Source of the DNA: an uncultured Prevotella sp.
GTDB lineage: Bacteria; Bacteroidota; Bacteroidia; Bacteroidales; Bacteroidaceae
Length of the DNA stretch: 64,000 nt
Assembly (NCBI GenBank): GCA_946999045.1
Contig: CAMQBR010000002.1
Location: 28,626 to 92,625 of the forward strand
Direction of reading: 5' to 3'
Numbering within the stretch: the first letter of the stretch is position 1; each line of letters begins with the position of its first letter. The notes under the pieces were generated by a model. It saw only the letters and a program-made list of their open reading frames with translations. It was not told the origin of the DNA and ran no database searches. This document shows positions 1 through 8,441 of the stretch, piece by piece. The position numbers and the translations under genes were made by a program.

Positions 1-269
1 AAGGAGATATTTGGCAAGGTTTGTGGGAGCCTATGCTCATAGAAGATAAGCCTATGCCCAAGATTAAAGGCAAACTCACGCTCATTAAGAAAAATGTAAA
101 ACATGTGCTGACACACCGTATTCTAATGGCAGATTTTTATGTTTTAGAAACCGATGTGTTCCCTACATTGCCCGAAGACTTTATTTGGATAAACGAAGAA
201 GATATAGACCAATATGCTCTACCCCGATTAATAGAAATTTTATTAGAGGAACTTCACTCCGCACAATAA
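1..269 (+). CDS. mutY: Adenine DNA glycosylase MutY, C-terminal part
   Basis: The gene enters from the left edge; reading begins in frame at base 3 and stops at 267-269. MutY removes adenine mispaired with 8-oxoguanine in base-excision repair. What is visible is the C-terminal Nudix-like recognition domain: a conserved LWEP start, the KGKLTLIKKNVKHVLTHR stretch and a closing ALPRLIEILLEE helix, typical of Bacteroidetes MutY. The catalytic and iron-sulfur domains lie outside the window. It converges on the lipoprotein gene that ends 9 bp downstream. Family call is firm; completeness cannot be judged. Confidence 0.85.
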   Translation, partial: GDIWQGLWEPMLIEDKPMPKIKGKLTLIKKNVKHVLTHRILMADFYVLETDVFPTLPEDFIWINEEDIDQYALPRLIEILLEELHSAQ

Positions 270-278
270 CACATCCGT

Positions 279-671
279 CTATTGCAGTTTTATCTCCTCC
301 ATGCGCCTTACCTCTTTGGTACTATCCTTACCTTGTACAAATTCTACTCTCACAATGCTACCCTCATTGGCATTACCAACAACTTTTATGTGGCGTTTTT
401 TCTTAAACAGCAACGTATCACGATGCGAAGGATAGGAAATAAGTTGTATCATTTTTCTGTTTGATGCTTCGCCTACAACAAATATATCGGCACTATCTGC
501 TATCTGCTTGGTTGAGTCGACAGCGTGTTTCTTGGCTAATTGGGGTGATATAGGCTCAAAATCTTTAGCTGCTACGGTATCTCCCAAATTGTGGGATGGT
601 GCAAATTTACACGATGTTGTAAAGCAAAAGGCTAACAGTAGTAACGGAATAAAAATCAATAGCTTTCTCAT
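279..671 (-). CDS. Small lipoprotein of unknown function
   Basis: A 130-residue protein starting with MRKLLIFIPLLLLAFCFTTSC, a lipoprotein signal with the lipobox cysteine at residue 21. The mature part is short, with many Lys/Asp and a beta-rich C-terminal half (about residues 65-125). I do not recognise a family. It is convergent with mutY. A repeat element begins 20 bp upstream of its start (691), so its promoter would lie inside or across that element. The export signal is clear; the function is unknown. Confidence 0.6.
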   Translation of the reverse strand: MRKLLIFIPLLLLAFCFTTSCKFAPSHNLGDTVAAKDFEPISPQLAKKHAVDSTKQIADSADIFVVGEASNRKMIQLISYPSHRDTLLFKKKRHIKVVGNANEGSIVRVEFVQGKDSTKEVRRMEEIKLQ

Positions 672-690
672 TTATACACAATGGTTTATA

Positions 691-946
691 GCTGATTCTA
701 CAAATTAGCTTTGTTCATTTTTAAACTTCTTTTTGAGGTAAAATGTAAATGGGTAAAAGGGTGTAGCAAGCTACACAACCAGGCTAACTTACATCTTGCT
801 CCCAAAAACAGAGCAAGCCAAATACAATCAAACTGGGTTGAATTGTTAAGGCACAGCTTGTTTTCTATAAAAAGAAGCAAAAAAAACAAAACGTATTTCA
901 TAAAATTTACTCACAATATACAGTGGTAATTTATAAAAACCAACCT
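691..946 (-). repeat. MITE-like element, diverged full-length copy
   Basis: This is the oldest-looking member of the dispersed family. It begins GCTGATTCTACAAATTAGC and ends TAATTTATAAAAACCAACC, degenerate forms of the terminal inverted repeats. The internal stretch with AAATACAATCAAACTGGGTTG, the TTGAGG block and the CTATAAAAAG block follow the same order as the well-preserved copies at 53809 and 51417. Length is about 256 bp, as for full copies. Short open frames across it are not genes. Confidence 0.75.
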
Positions 947-1048
947 TATTAAAATTTTGCACAAATGTAGACAAAAAATTATAGTTTTAGCAAAATATTA
1001 AGATGTATTTTTTTTTGTAGTATGCTCGGAAATATCGGTTTTAATGTA

Positions 1049-1057
1049 TAACTTTGC
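1049..1057 (+). promoter_or_regulatory. Promoter -7 box for rsmA
   Basis: TATAACTTTGCC contains TAACTTTGC, matching the Bacteroidetes -7 consensus TAnnTTTGC. It lies about 70 bp before the rsmA start. A clear -33 TTTG is not obvious, so this is a motif call only. Confidence 0.5.
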
Positions 1058-1125
1058 CAAATATAGATAGATACATCTTATTGGTAATATGATGTATTGG
1101 CTTTCACATATAGAGAAAAATATAA

Positions 1126-1926
1126 ATGAAATTAGTAAAACCGAAAAAGAACTTAGGGCAACATTTCCTCATAGATCTGAGTATTGCACAACGCATTGCC
1201 GATACGGTAGATACCTGTCCTGATATTCCTGTTTTAGAAATTGGACCAGGCATGGGCGTGCTGACGCAGTATTTAGTAACAAAGCCTCGTGAGGTAAAGG
1301 CGGTAGAAATAGACCGTGAATCGGTAGCTTATTTGAGAGAGAAATTTCCTAAGCTACAAAATAACATTATAGGACAAGACTTTTTGCGTATGGATCTAAA
1401 CGATGTATTTGCTGGCAGAAAATTTGTTCTTACAGGTAATTATCCGTACGATATATCTTCGCAAATATTTTTTAAGATGCTCGATTACAAAGAGTTAGTT
1501 CCATGTTGTACAGGAATGATACAACGCGAAGTAGCACAACGCATTGCTTCTGAACCAGGAAACAAAACGTATGGCATTCTGTCGGTAATGATACAAGCTT
1601 GGTACGATGTAGAATATCTGTTTACGGTAGATGAAAATGTGTTTAATCCTCCACCCAAAGTAAAGAGCGCAGTAATTAGAATGACACGCAATAAGGTAAA
1701 GTATTTAGGTTGCGATGAAATGTTGTTTAAGCGTATTGTAAAGTCGGTTTTTAACCAACGTCGAAAAATGTTACGTGTTAGTTTGAAACAGCTTTTTACC
1801 AAGCAAATGCCATCCTCCATTTTTTTTGCAGGAGAATTGATGACTAAACGCCCCGAACAGTTATCCGTTCCACAGTTTGTGGAACTAACAAATTTGGTAG
1901 AAAAAGAATTAAGGGCGGTTCTATAA
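1126..1926 (+). CDS. rsmA: 16S rRNA dimethyladenosine transferase RsmA (KsgA)
   Basis: 266 residues. RsmA dimethylates two adjacent adenines near the 3' end of 16S rRNA during small-subunit maturation, using S-adenosylmethionine. The start KKNLGQHFL, the SAM-binding EIGPGMGVLT (about residues 38-47) and the catalytic NYPYDISSQ motif (about 105-113, a variant of NLPY) identify it. The C-terminal RNA-binding domain includes FNQRRKMLR. The final residues RAVL and the stop are encoded by the terminal repeat of the MITE-like element that begins at 1913, so the native C-terminus was replaced by a few element-encoded codons. Overall length is still normal for the family, so it is probably functional. 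Confidence 0.95.
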   Translation: MKLVKPKKNLGQHFLIDLSIAQRIADTVDTCPDIPVLEIGPGMGVLTQYLVTKPREVKAVEIDRESVAYLREKFPKLQNNIIGQDFLRMDLNDVFAGRKFVLTGNYPYDISSQIFFKMLDYKELVPCCTGMIQREVAQRIASEPGNKTYGILSVMIQAWYDVEYLFTVDENVFNPPPKVKSAVIRMTRNKVKYLGCDEMLFKRIVKSVFNQRRKMLRVSLKQLFTKQMPSSIFFAGELMTKRPEQLSVPQFVELTNLVEKELRAVL

Positions 1927-2166
1927 ATTACCACTATAAAGTTTTTATGTCAGTATTTTTACGTTTGTCATCTTATGGGCTCTTTTTATATAAAACAGGC
2001 TGCGCCTCAACAATTCAAACAAGTTTGATTGTATTCGGCTTGCTCCGCTTTTGGTTCAATTTGCTTGTTCGCTCAGTAGTATAGCTCACTATACTCCTTC
2101 ACTCACAAACAAATTAATCTCAAAAATAGTCTCACCATCTGTCAAAGCTAATTGATAGAACCGCCC
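1913..2166 (+). repeat. MITE-like element, full-length copy overlapping the end of rsmA
   Basis: About 254 bp, beginning GGGCGGTTCTATAAATTACC and ending TAATTGATAGAACCGCCC, which are inverted repeats of about 18 bp. Inside, TAGTATAGCTCACTATACT is a near-palindrome shared by all long copies. Right flank is TATA, left flank TTAA. It reads ACCAC(C)GTAAAG arm first, which I call plus orientation. It provides the rsmA stop codon (TAA at 1924-1926). Confidence 0.9.
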
Positions 2167-2269
2167 TATAACCATTTTATATTAAGATTTAGGCTTTATA
2201 TGGAGCTATCAGCTTCATTCTATCTTACTTTTTTTATACAAAACAGTTGGAAAATTGACAATTAATATT

Positions 2270-2278
2270 TATTTTTGT
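2270..2278 (+). promoter_or_regulatory. Promoter for frr
   Basis: TATTTTTGT matches the -7 consensus and TTGG at 2247-2250 sits about 20 bp upstream as a -33 element. The frr start codon follows 27 bp downstream. The promoter lies beyond the MITE at 1913-2166, so frr has its own transcription start. Confidence 0.6.
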
Positions 2279-2305
2279 AAAAAGAAAAACTAATACAACA
2301 AAAAT

Positions 2306-2866
2306 ATGATTGACGTAAAAACTACTTTACAAGAGGCAGAAGAGCGTATGCAAATGGCTACTATGTACTTAGAAGAAGCATTGAGTAGAATACGTGCTGG
2401 ACGTGCTAACGTGGCAATACTCGATGGAGTAAGGGTAAATTCGTATGGTTCAATGGTTCCACTCAACCAAGTAGCTAACGTATCGGTGCCTGATGCTCGC
2501 ACTATTGCTATCAAGCCATGGGACAAAAAGGCTATCAAAGAGATAGAAAAGGCTATCATGGACTCTGATGTAGGTATCACCCCTGAGAACAATGGTGAGG
2601 TTATTAGGTTGTGTATTCCTCAACCTACAGAGGAACGTCGTCGTGATTTGGCTAAGCAATGTAACAAGATTGGTGAGAAGTCTAAGATTGAAGTTCGCAA
2701 TGTTCGTGCTGAAGTAAAAGATAAATTGAAGAAAGCTATCAAAGATGGTTTATCTGAAGATTTAGAGAAAGATGCCGAAAACGATTTACAAAAACTGCAC
2801 GATAAGTACATCAAGAAGATTGATACTTTGCTTGAAGAAAAGAACAAAGAAATCATGACGGTATAA
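2306..2866 (+). CDS. frr: Ribosome recycling factor
   Basis: 186 residues, the usual length. RRF binds the post-termination ribosome and, with EF-G, splits it for reuse. Recognisable family segments are the N-terminal helix with LSRIRAGRANVAILDGV, the hinge and small domain with PDARTIAIKPWDK, then NNGEVIRLCIPQPTEERRRDL (about residues 95-115) and the long C-terminal helix rich in Lys/Glu. The next gene on the strand, rsgA, is also a ribosome factor, but a MITE remnant separates them. EF-G (fusA) is encoded at 36 kb. Confidence 0.96.
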   Translation: MIDVKTTLQEAEERMQMATMYLEEALSRIRAGRANVAILDGVRVNSYGSMVPLNQVANVSVPDARTIAIKPWDKKAIKEIEKAIMDSDVGITPENNGEVIRLCIPQPTEERRRDLAKQCNKIGEKSKIEVRNVRAEVKDKLKKAIKDGLSEDLEKDAENDLQKLHDKYIKKIDTLLEEKNKEIMTV

Positions 2867-2910
2867 AATACTTTGAGCTTTTAACATTGAACTTTACAAT
2901 TACTTTATTT

Positions 2911-3058
2911 AGGCAGGTTTTATAAATTATTACCGTAAGTTAAAGCTATAAAATACATTTTTCACTATAAAAAAACTCAAAAAAAGAGTATACAAGATGA
3001 CAAAACGTAAAAAAACTGACAAAAGAAAACTTTACGGAGGTAATTTATAGAACCGCCC
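2911..3058 (-). repeat. MITE-like element, internally deleted copy
   Basis: Right end TTTACGGAGGTAATTTATAG followed by AACCGCCC is well preserved, with the ACAAGATGACAAAACG block just inside. The left end AGGCAGGTTTTATAAATTATT carries the same ACC-GTAA type of arm as the right end instead of the GCTTTGACAG arm, so both termini are of one type. About 148 bp. Right flank TTAA. Confidence 0.75.
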
Positions 3059-3155
3059 TTAAATTAAAGATTCAATTCAAAAGTTCAATGTTTATTGCAA
3101 AATCTAATTATAAAGTACAAAGCTCAAATTTCAAAAATCAATGTAACATTAAACA

Positions 3156-4088
3156 ATGCATGGATTAGTAATAAAAAACACCGGAAGCTGGTATACAGTA
3201 AAGACAGAAGAGGGTACGATAGTAGAAAGCAAGATAAAGGGAAACTTTAGATTGAAAGGTATTCGTAGCACTTCGCCCGTAGCTGTGGGCGACTATGTAG
3301 ACATTGTTACTAACCAAGAGGGCAGAGCTTTTATTACGGCTATTGACGACCGCAAGAACTACATCATTAGAAAAGCATCTAACTTATCAAAGCAAAGTCA
3401 AATAATAGCAGCTAACCTTGACCAAGCCTTTTTGTTGGTAACGGTTAATTATCCGCAAACATCTACTACCTTTATTGATAGATTTTTGGCAGGTGCTGAG
3501 GCTTACCAAGTGTCTGTAGTATTGGTATTCAACAAAACAGATTTGTTAAGCGAAGAAGAACTTCGTTATCAACAAATGCTGATACAACTATATGATACTA
3601 TTGGCTATCAGTGTATTGAAATATCTGCTGAAACAGGTGAAGGCATAGAACACCTCAAGTATCTTCTTTCAAACAAAGTAACACTGTTGAGTGGTAACAG
3701 TGGTGTAGGAAAATCAACACTCATTAATGCCATTGTACCTGATGCTATGCAGCGTACTGCCGAAATAAGTGATGCGCACGGAACAGGTATGCACACTACA
3801 ACATTTAGTGAAATGATAGCTTTACCACAAGGTGGATATGTAATAGACACACCTGGTATTAAAGGGTTCGGTACATTTGATATTGAACGTGAAGAGTTAA
3901 CCAGCTATTTCAAAGAAATATTTGCATTTTCTAAAGATTGTAAGTTTAATAATTGTACGCACACACACGAACCAGGTTGCGCTGTGCTAAAGGCAGTAGA
4001 GCAACATTATATTTCTGCCAGTCGTTATCAAAGTTATCTTAGTATGCTGGAAGATAAAGACGAAAATAAATATAGAGAGGCATACTAA
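3156..4088 (+). CDS. rsgA: Ribosome small-subunit GTPase RsgA
   Basis: 310 residues. RsgA is a circularly permuted GTPase that checks late 30S assembly. The sequence shows an N-terminal OB fold (about 1-70), then the permuted GTPase motifs: NKTD at 126-129 (G4), GNSGVGKS at 180-187 (G1) and DTPG at 231-234 (G3). The C-terminal zinc knuckle is C262, C267, H269, C275 (pattern C-x4-C-x-H-x5-C). All key residues are present. It follows frr across a MITE remnant. No clear -7 box is visible upstream. Confidence 0.96.
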   Translation: MHGLVIKNTGSWYTVKTEEGTIVESKIKGNFRLKGIRSTSPVAVGDYVDIVTNQEGRAFITAIDDRKNYIIRKASNLSKQSQIIAANLDQAFLLVTVNYPQTSTTFIDRFLAGAEAYQVSVVLVFNKTDLLSEEELRYQQMLIQLYDTIGYQCIEISAETGEGIEHLKYLLSNKVTLLSGNSGVGKSTLINAIVPDAMQRTAEISDAHGTGMHTTTFSEMIALPQGGYVIDTPGIKGFGTFDIEREELTSYFKEIFAFSKDCKFNNCTHTHEPGCAVLKAVEQHYISASRYQSYLSMLEDKDENKYREAY

Positions 4089-4156
4089 ACGTAATTCATA
4101 ATTCTAAATTTACACTTTAGAACTACGAGTTGCCAAAAGCAAGAAAATTTATGAAT

Positions 4157-4190
4157 GAAGGCTGACCTCATAAATTACCACCGTATTTTG
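4157..4190 (+). repeat. MITE-like end fragment
   Basis: GGCTGACCTCATAAATTACC followed by ACCG resembles the left terminal arm of the dispersed family, but the rest of the element is missing. A longer copy starts only 14 bp further on, suggesting nested or tandem insertion. Confidence 0.5.
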
Positions 4191-4203
4191 CGAATATTTT
4201 TTA

Positions 4204-4402
4204 GGGCGGCTCTATAAATTACCACCGTAAAGTTCTTTATGTCATTTTTTTTTACGTTTTATTATCTTTTAGCTTCTTTTTATAGGGAACAAGCAACGTT
4301 CTCAACAATTCAAACAAGTTTGATTGTATACGGCTTGCACTTTTTGAAACTCAAAAAAAACTAAGCGCAAAATCTACCCAAGCTAATCTATAAAGCCAGC
4401 CT
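4204..4402 (+). repeat. MITE-like element, shortened copy
   Basis: Begins GGGCGGCTCTATAAATTACC and ends AGCTAATCTATAAAGCCAGCC. The AACAATTCAAACAAGTTTGA centre is conserved, but the segment with the GTATAGC palindrome is deleted. About 199 bp, plus orientation. It fills most of the 339-bp gap between rsgA and the minus-strand lipoprotein gene. Confidence 0.85.
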
Positions 4403-4427
4403 CAAAAAATTATGAATAAAAAAATCT

Positions 4428-4874
4428 TTATTTTTTTAACTTCAAATCTGTATTAGTACCTTCTCCAGCTTCTTCAAACTTCTCAGAAACAAGACGAAGG
4501 GTAGAATCGTTTAACTGCAGAAAAGTAACAGAATCCTCTCTGTTTTGCTGAACACGTACATAATGTTTTCCATTATGTTCTAACAAATGAGCAATACCCG
4601 TAGTTCTTGCAGTAGTCTGTGTACCCTTTGGCGTCTCTGCTATTTGTTCGTAAGAAAATTCTTTGATGCTATCTCCATACATAGATAAAGTATATTTGTA
4701 TGTGCCATCGGCAGCAGGCCCTTCACCTTCATAGGTTAAAGTATCACCATTTGTTACTGGCACAGAGTCAGCGCATACATTGCTTACATCTTTTGTATTT
4801 GTGTTTTGTGCACCCTTTTGTTGACAAGCTACAACCATTGCTGCAGCTGCCATAACGAATAATATTTTTTTCAT
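4428..4874 (-). CDS. NlpE-like lipoprotein
   Basis: 148 residues with a lipoprotein signal MKKILFVMAAAAMVVAC, lipobox cysteine at 17. The mature segment with YEGEGPAADGTYKYTLSMYGD (about 48-68) resembles the NlpE N-terminal domain (YEGTLPAADG-type start, beta barrel), a family linked to copper and envelope stress sensing. A second typical strand is HLLEHNGKHYVRV. No CxxC of enterobacterial NlpE is seen. It has its own promoter and is divergent from mnmA. Confidence 0.65.
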   Translation of the reverse strand: MKKILFVMAAAAMVVACQQKGAQNTNTKDVSNVCADSVPVTNGDTLTYEGEGPAADGTYKYTLSMYGDSIKEFSYEQIAETPKGTQTTARTTGIAHLLEHNGKHYVRVQQNREDSVTFLQLNDSTLRLVSEKFEEAGEGTNTDLKLKK

Positions 4875-4900
4875 ATTTTTTTGTTTTAATAGTTGCTATT

Positions 4901-4909
4901 GCAAAGATA
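4901..4909 (-). promoter_or_regulatory. Promoter -7 box for the NlpE-like gene
   Basis: On the minus strand this reads TATCTTTGC, an exact match to TAnnTTTGC, about 27 bp upstream of the start codon at 4874. Confidence 0.6.
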
Positions 4910-5016
4910 CTTTTTTGAATGCTAATACCATAAAATAACGCTGGTAAAAAAACTTAAAACACATAGAGAGTATATATTTAAACACACTATACATTGATAC
5001 ACATCACAAAAATGAT

Positions 5017-5025
5017 TATCTTTGC
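5017..5025 (+). promoter_or_regulatory. Promoter for mnmA
   Basis: TATCTTTGC (-7) with TTG at 4994-4996 about 20 bp upstream. This box lies downstream of or on the alternative TTG at 5022, so transcription begins around 5030 and translation must start at the ATG at 5061. Confidence 0.65.
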
Positions 5026-5060
5026 AACACAATCAGATTGAAATAATAAGAAGAAATAAG

Positions 5061-6140
5061 ATGATAAATCTCAACGACATAAAAGACAAACGCATTGCCG
5101 TACTGCTCTCTGGAGGAGTAGATAGTTCGGTAGTGGTATACGAATTGGCTAAAATGGGTTTGCATCCCGATTGTTTTTACATCAAGATAGGACCAGAAGA
5201 AAAAGAAGAATGGGACTGTTCTTCTGAAGAAGACATAGAAATGGCAACCTTTGTTGCTAACAAATATGGATGTAAGTTACAGGTTGTTGACTGTCATAAA
5301 GAGTATTGGAACGAAGTAACTAAATACACCATGAGCAAGGTGAAGGCTGGTTATACGCCCAATCCTGATGTAATGTGCAACAGACTCATTAAGTTTGGGG
5401 CATTTGATGAGAAGATGGGACACAACTATGACTTGATAGCAACAGGACATTATGCACAAACCGAGATGAGAAATAAAAAAAAGTGGCTTACAACAAGCCC
5501 TGATCCCGTAAAAGACCAAACCGACTTTTTAGCTCAGATATACGATTGGCAATTACGCAAAGCTCTTTTCCCTATCGGACATTATCAAAAAGATGAAGTA
5601 AGAAAGATAGCCGAACAAGAGCATCTCATCAATGCCAAGCGCAAAGATAGTCAGGGTATTTGCTTCCTTGGACAAATAAATTATAACGAATATGTAAGAA
5701 GATATTTAGGTGAAAACCGTGGCGATGTTATAGAATTGGAAACAGGAAAGAAGATAGGACAACACAAAGGATTATGGTTCCACACTATTGGACAGCGTCA
5801 TGGATTAGGGTTTGGTGGCGGTCCTTGGTTTGTTGTAAAGAAAGATGTTGAGCATAACATCTTGTATGTAAGCAAAGGTTATGACCCTAAAACAGCATAT
5901 AAGCAGGAGTTTAAAATTCATGATTTTCATTTTCTTACCGAACCTGTGACGATGAACCATATTACATTTAAGATACGACACACACCAGAATATCATACTG
6001 CCACCATAGAGCAAACTAATGAGGGTGGCTATATAGTCCATGCTCAGCAAGCTATTCATGGTGTAGCACCTGGACAATTCTGTGTAGTTTACGATGAACA
6101 GCACCACTGCTGTATTGGTTCTGCCGAGATAACTATATAA
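5061..6140 (+). CDS. mnmA: tRNA-specific 2-thiouridylase MnmA
   Basis: 359 residues from ATG 5061, chosen because the promoter box overlaps the upstream in-frame TTG. MnmA thiolates the wobble uridine of Lys/Glu/Gln tRNAs. The PP-loop ATP site SGGVDSS is at about residues 17-23; the family blocks NPDVMCNRLIKFG (first catalytic Cys), ATGHYA, KDQTDFLAQ, and KDSQGICFLG (second catalytic Cys) follow in order. The C-terminal beta barrel ends with FCVVYDEQ and GSAEI. Bacteroidetes often carry more than one MnmA paralogue, so it may not be the only copy. It converges on the Fur-family gene, 22 bp apart. Confidence 0.92.
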   Translation: MINLNDIKDKRIAVLLSGGVDSSVVVYELAKMGLHPDCFYIKIGPEEKEEWDCSSEEDIEMATFVANKYGCKLQVVDCHKEYWNEVTKYTMSKVKAGYTPNPDVMCNRLIKFGAFDEKMGHNYDLIATGHYAQTEMRNKKKWLTTSPDPVKDQTDFLAQIYDWQLRKALFPIGHYQKDEVRKIAEQEHLINAKRKDSQGICFLGQINYNEYVRRYLGENRGDVIELETGKKIGQHKGLWFHTIGQRHGLGFGGGPWFVVKKDVEHNILYVSKGYDPKTAYKQEFKIHDFHFLTEPVTMNHITFKIRHTPEYHTATIEQTNEGGYIVHAQQAIHGVAPGQFCVVYDEQHHCCIGSAEITI

Positions 6141-6162
6141 AAAACTTATTAGAGCATATTAA

Positions 6163-6591
6163 TTATGCCTTTAGCTTAGCTTTACAGGCTGGGCAAATAC
6201 CTTTTAGCATATAATTAACTGAATGAATTTGAAAACCATTGGGTAAGGTAATAAGGGGCGCATGTATATTTTTGAAGCAAAAAACATCTTGACAAACTTC
6301 GCAATAAAAGTGTGCATGTTGGTCATCATCATGGCATTCGTGATCGGATGTACAAATCTCATATCTTACCATTCCTCGCCCATCTTCTATGGAATGAATA
6401 ATACCATGCTTCAATAAAAGGCGCAACACACGGAAGATACTCGACTTCTCTAACGACAGGAGCTTACTCTCTAAGTCGCTTAAACTTAGAGTTTTGTTAC
6501 ATTCAATGATAGATCTTAATACCAATATACGGTTAGAGGTGGGCTTAACGCCTGCCTCTTTTAATATATTCACTACTTTACTTACTTCCAT
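6163..6591 (-). CDS. Fur-family metal/peroxide-responsive regulator
   Basis: 142 residues from the ATG at 6591 (MEVSKVVNILKEAG). An upstream in-frame ATG at 6642 adds a poorly conserved leader and I reject it. The N-terminal winged helix has KPTSNRILVLRSI and SSIFRVLRLLLKHG; the dimerisation half has HECHDDDQHAHFYCEVCQ, with a His-rich metal site, CEVC and, near the end, CPAC, i.e. two CxxC pairs for a structural zinc. Whether it responds to iron, zinc or peroxide cannot be decided from the sequence. It is a single gene, convergent with mnmA. Confidence 0.85.
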   Translation of the reverse strand: MEVSKVVNILKEAGVKPTSNRILVLRSIIECNKTLSLSDLESKLLSLEKSSIFRVLRLLLKHGIIHSIEDGRGMVRYEICTSDHECHDDDQHAHFYCEVCQDVFCFKNIHAPLITLPNGFQIHSVNYMLKGICPACKAKLKA

Positions 6592-6706
6592 TTTGCAATA
6601 CACTTTGGTTATTGGGTTACCCTGTTGATACAAATAGAACATGGCAACAACTCTTTAATTCTTCTTGTATATAAGATAAACGATGTATGTTCACTCTTTA
6701 TTATAT

Positions 6707-6840
6707 GGCTGGCTCTATAAATTAGGAAACAGGCTGCATCTCAACAATTCAAACAAGCTTGACTGTTTTCGGCTTGCACTATTTTTTTTTGTTCAATATA
6801 TAAGTGCTAAATGTAACAAAGCTAATTTATAGAACCTACC
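6707..6840 (+). repeat. MITE-like element, deleted copy
   Basis: Begins GGCTGGCTCTATAAATTAGG and ends AGCTAATTTATAGAACCTACC. It keeps the ACAGGCTGCATCTCAACAAT centre but lacks the left inner arm and the palindrome block. About 134 bp, plus orientation. It lies between the Fur-family gene and the terminator of import locus 1. Confidence 0.85.
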
Positions 6841-6872
6841 ATTACATTATTCTTCACTATATGCTCATATAC

Positions 6873-6902
6873 AAAAAAAGAGGTGTACCGAAGCACACCT
6901 CT
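6873..6902 (-). terminator. Rho-independent terminator of import locus 1
   Basis: On the minus strand AGAGGTGTGCTTCGGTACAC followed by CTCT forms an 8-bp stem with a UUCG-type loop, then seven T. It sits about 20 bp after the stop of the DUF4302 gene and closes the four-gene operon. Confidence 0.85.
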
Positions 6903-6920
6903 ATAGAATATTATATCTTA

Positions 6921-8429
6921 TTATAACTTACCCATTTTTGGCGTTAATAATATCTTTAGAGGAACTATTTTTTTGTTTTTAAGCATGGTTAATAATCCCC
7001 AAGCTGCACCTTTATTTACGGTACCATCTTTTTGACATTCAAATTGAGCAATTAACCTACCTTCACTGTTAAACTTGAAAGTTCCTACAATGAACATATT
7101 ATTACCAAATGGCATACCTGAAGATACTGAAGACAATTGAGCAACGATTAACAGATTACCATCTCCTTTTTTGGACTTATATCTTCCAGTTACGCCTGTA
7201 GGAATTTTAATAGCTAAATTCTTACGATCAAATATTGCAGGCATCATAAAACAAGTAGAATCTTCTGTTGTAATACTAAATAACAACGTACCTTTTTTGT
7301 TTATTTTCAAGTTAGCTTTTGCCATCTGCGCTTCGTCTTTGGTATTTGCAAACACAAATTTGTAATCTCCTAAAATATCGGAAACTGCAACTTGATAAAT
7401 AGTTATAGTTTGCTTAAAGATACCAGAACTGATTGTTATTATACTCTTACGCAACTTGCCCGTTTCGTTTTTGTCAACCAATAATGTAAGGTCGTTGCCA
7501 TTCTTTGTAAACTTTACCCAATTAACATTAGATTTTACTTCAAGCTTATCTAAGTGAGGAATATTTTTGTAAGTTTTACAGAGAGCATCATACGATGTAG
7601 AGATATTGCCAATGGCTTTCTGTACCAAAATAGGATTTACGTATCCTTTTAGTAAACTTATTTGATTGCCTGTAACGGAAAGGTTGGCATCATTATACGA
7701 AAGCTCAGAAAGCTCTACACCATTTACATAAACAGGCAAATATAAGCGAATACCTTTATCTGTATAATTGTATGCAGTAGATATTTCTTTTCCATTCGCA
7801 TCTACAAAAGTAGCCTGCCTGTTATCAGTATCATATTTAACCAAAGCTTTTTTACCACCAATAGTTCCAGCAGATGCTATCAAATTAAAATTCTCTGCCA
7901 TAGTCGACACCTTTATTAAATAAGTAGTGGCATCCTCTTTTAATTTACGCAGATACATTACATTCTGATAAATCTTGCCATGCAACTTGATAACATCCTT
8001 TCCAATGCTGTCTATAACAAATTCAAAATCACCACTCATTCCCTTTGGCTGCTGTATGGTTGGAACCGAGTAGTGGTGAAGAACATTGTTATAAGTATCG
8101 AATGATAATTCTGGTCCATTATTAATCTTAAGAGCATAAAGACTTTTAGCTTTTGTTTTTGGTTCAACTTCCAGTTGCCCCTCAACCTCGTTCTTTGTAA
8201 ACTTTACCGTATAAGTATATCCTCCAAACTGCCTGTCTTCATGAGGATAATAATCAAGAATCCATCCGTACTCTGAACTTATCAATGATTTTTGAGCATT
8301 GTCAAGATATTTCTCTATACGGGCAGAAGCCGATTCGTCAAAAGCATCTTTTTGATCTTTTAAGCATGACTGAAATACAAATATAGACAGTAACAATGCC
8401 GTATATAATAATAGCTTATTCATTTTCAT
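6921..8429 (-). CDS. DUF4302 lipoprotein with BACON-like domain, import locus 1
   Basis: 502 residues. The signal ends at the lipobox cysteine of IFVFQSC (residue 22), so it is probably surface lipidated. The N-terminal part with SARIEKYLDNAQKSLISSEYG, then GWILDYYP and the FGGYTYTVKFT strand matches DUF4302 proteins, found in Bacteroidetes SusC/D operons. Around residues 285-350 a segment SNVNWVKFTKNGNDLTLLVD followed by RKSIITISSG looks like a BACON domain (carbohydrate- or mucin-binding in other proteins). The paralogue at 48338 has no such segment, so the two loci may differ in substrate. Last gene of the operon, 12 bp after the metallohydrolase gene. Confidence 0.75.
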   Translation of the reverse strand: MKMNKLLLYTALLLSIFVFQSCLKDQKDAFDESASARIEKYLDNAQKSLISSEYGWILDYYPHEDRQFGGYTYTVKFTKNEVEGQLEVEPKTKAKSLYALKINNGPELSFDTYNNVLHHYSVPTIQQPKGMSGDFEFVIDSIGKDVIKLHGKIYQNVMYLRKLKEDATTYLIKVSTMAENFNLIASAGTIGGKKALVKYDTDNRQATFVDANGKEISTAYNYTDKGIRLYLPVYVNGVELSELSYNDANLSVTGNQISLLKGYVNPILVQKAIGNISTSYDALCKTYKNIPHLDKLEVKSNVNWVKFTKNGNDLTLLVDKNETGKLRKSIITISSGIFKQTITIYQVAVSDILGDYKFVFANTKDEAQMAKANLKINKKGTLLFSITTEDSTCFMMPAIFDRKNLAIKIPTGVTGRYKSKKGDGNLLIVAQLSSVSSGMPFGNNMFIVGTFKFNSEGRLIAQFECQKDGTVNKGAAWGLLTMLKNKKIVPLKILLTPKMGKL

Positions 8430-8441
8430 TTTTTGTCTCCT

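Noticed and set aside
698..929. Open frames on both strands across 698-929
   Set aside because: They lie entirely in a diverged MITE copy and have no domain, start context or homologous shape.
5022..5060. TTG start for mnmA at 5022
   Set aside because: It overlaps the -7 box, so the transcript does not contain it.
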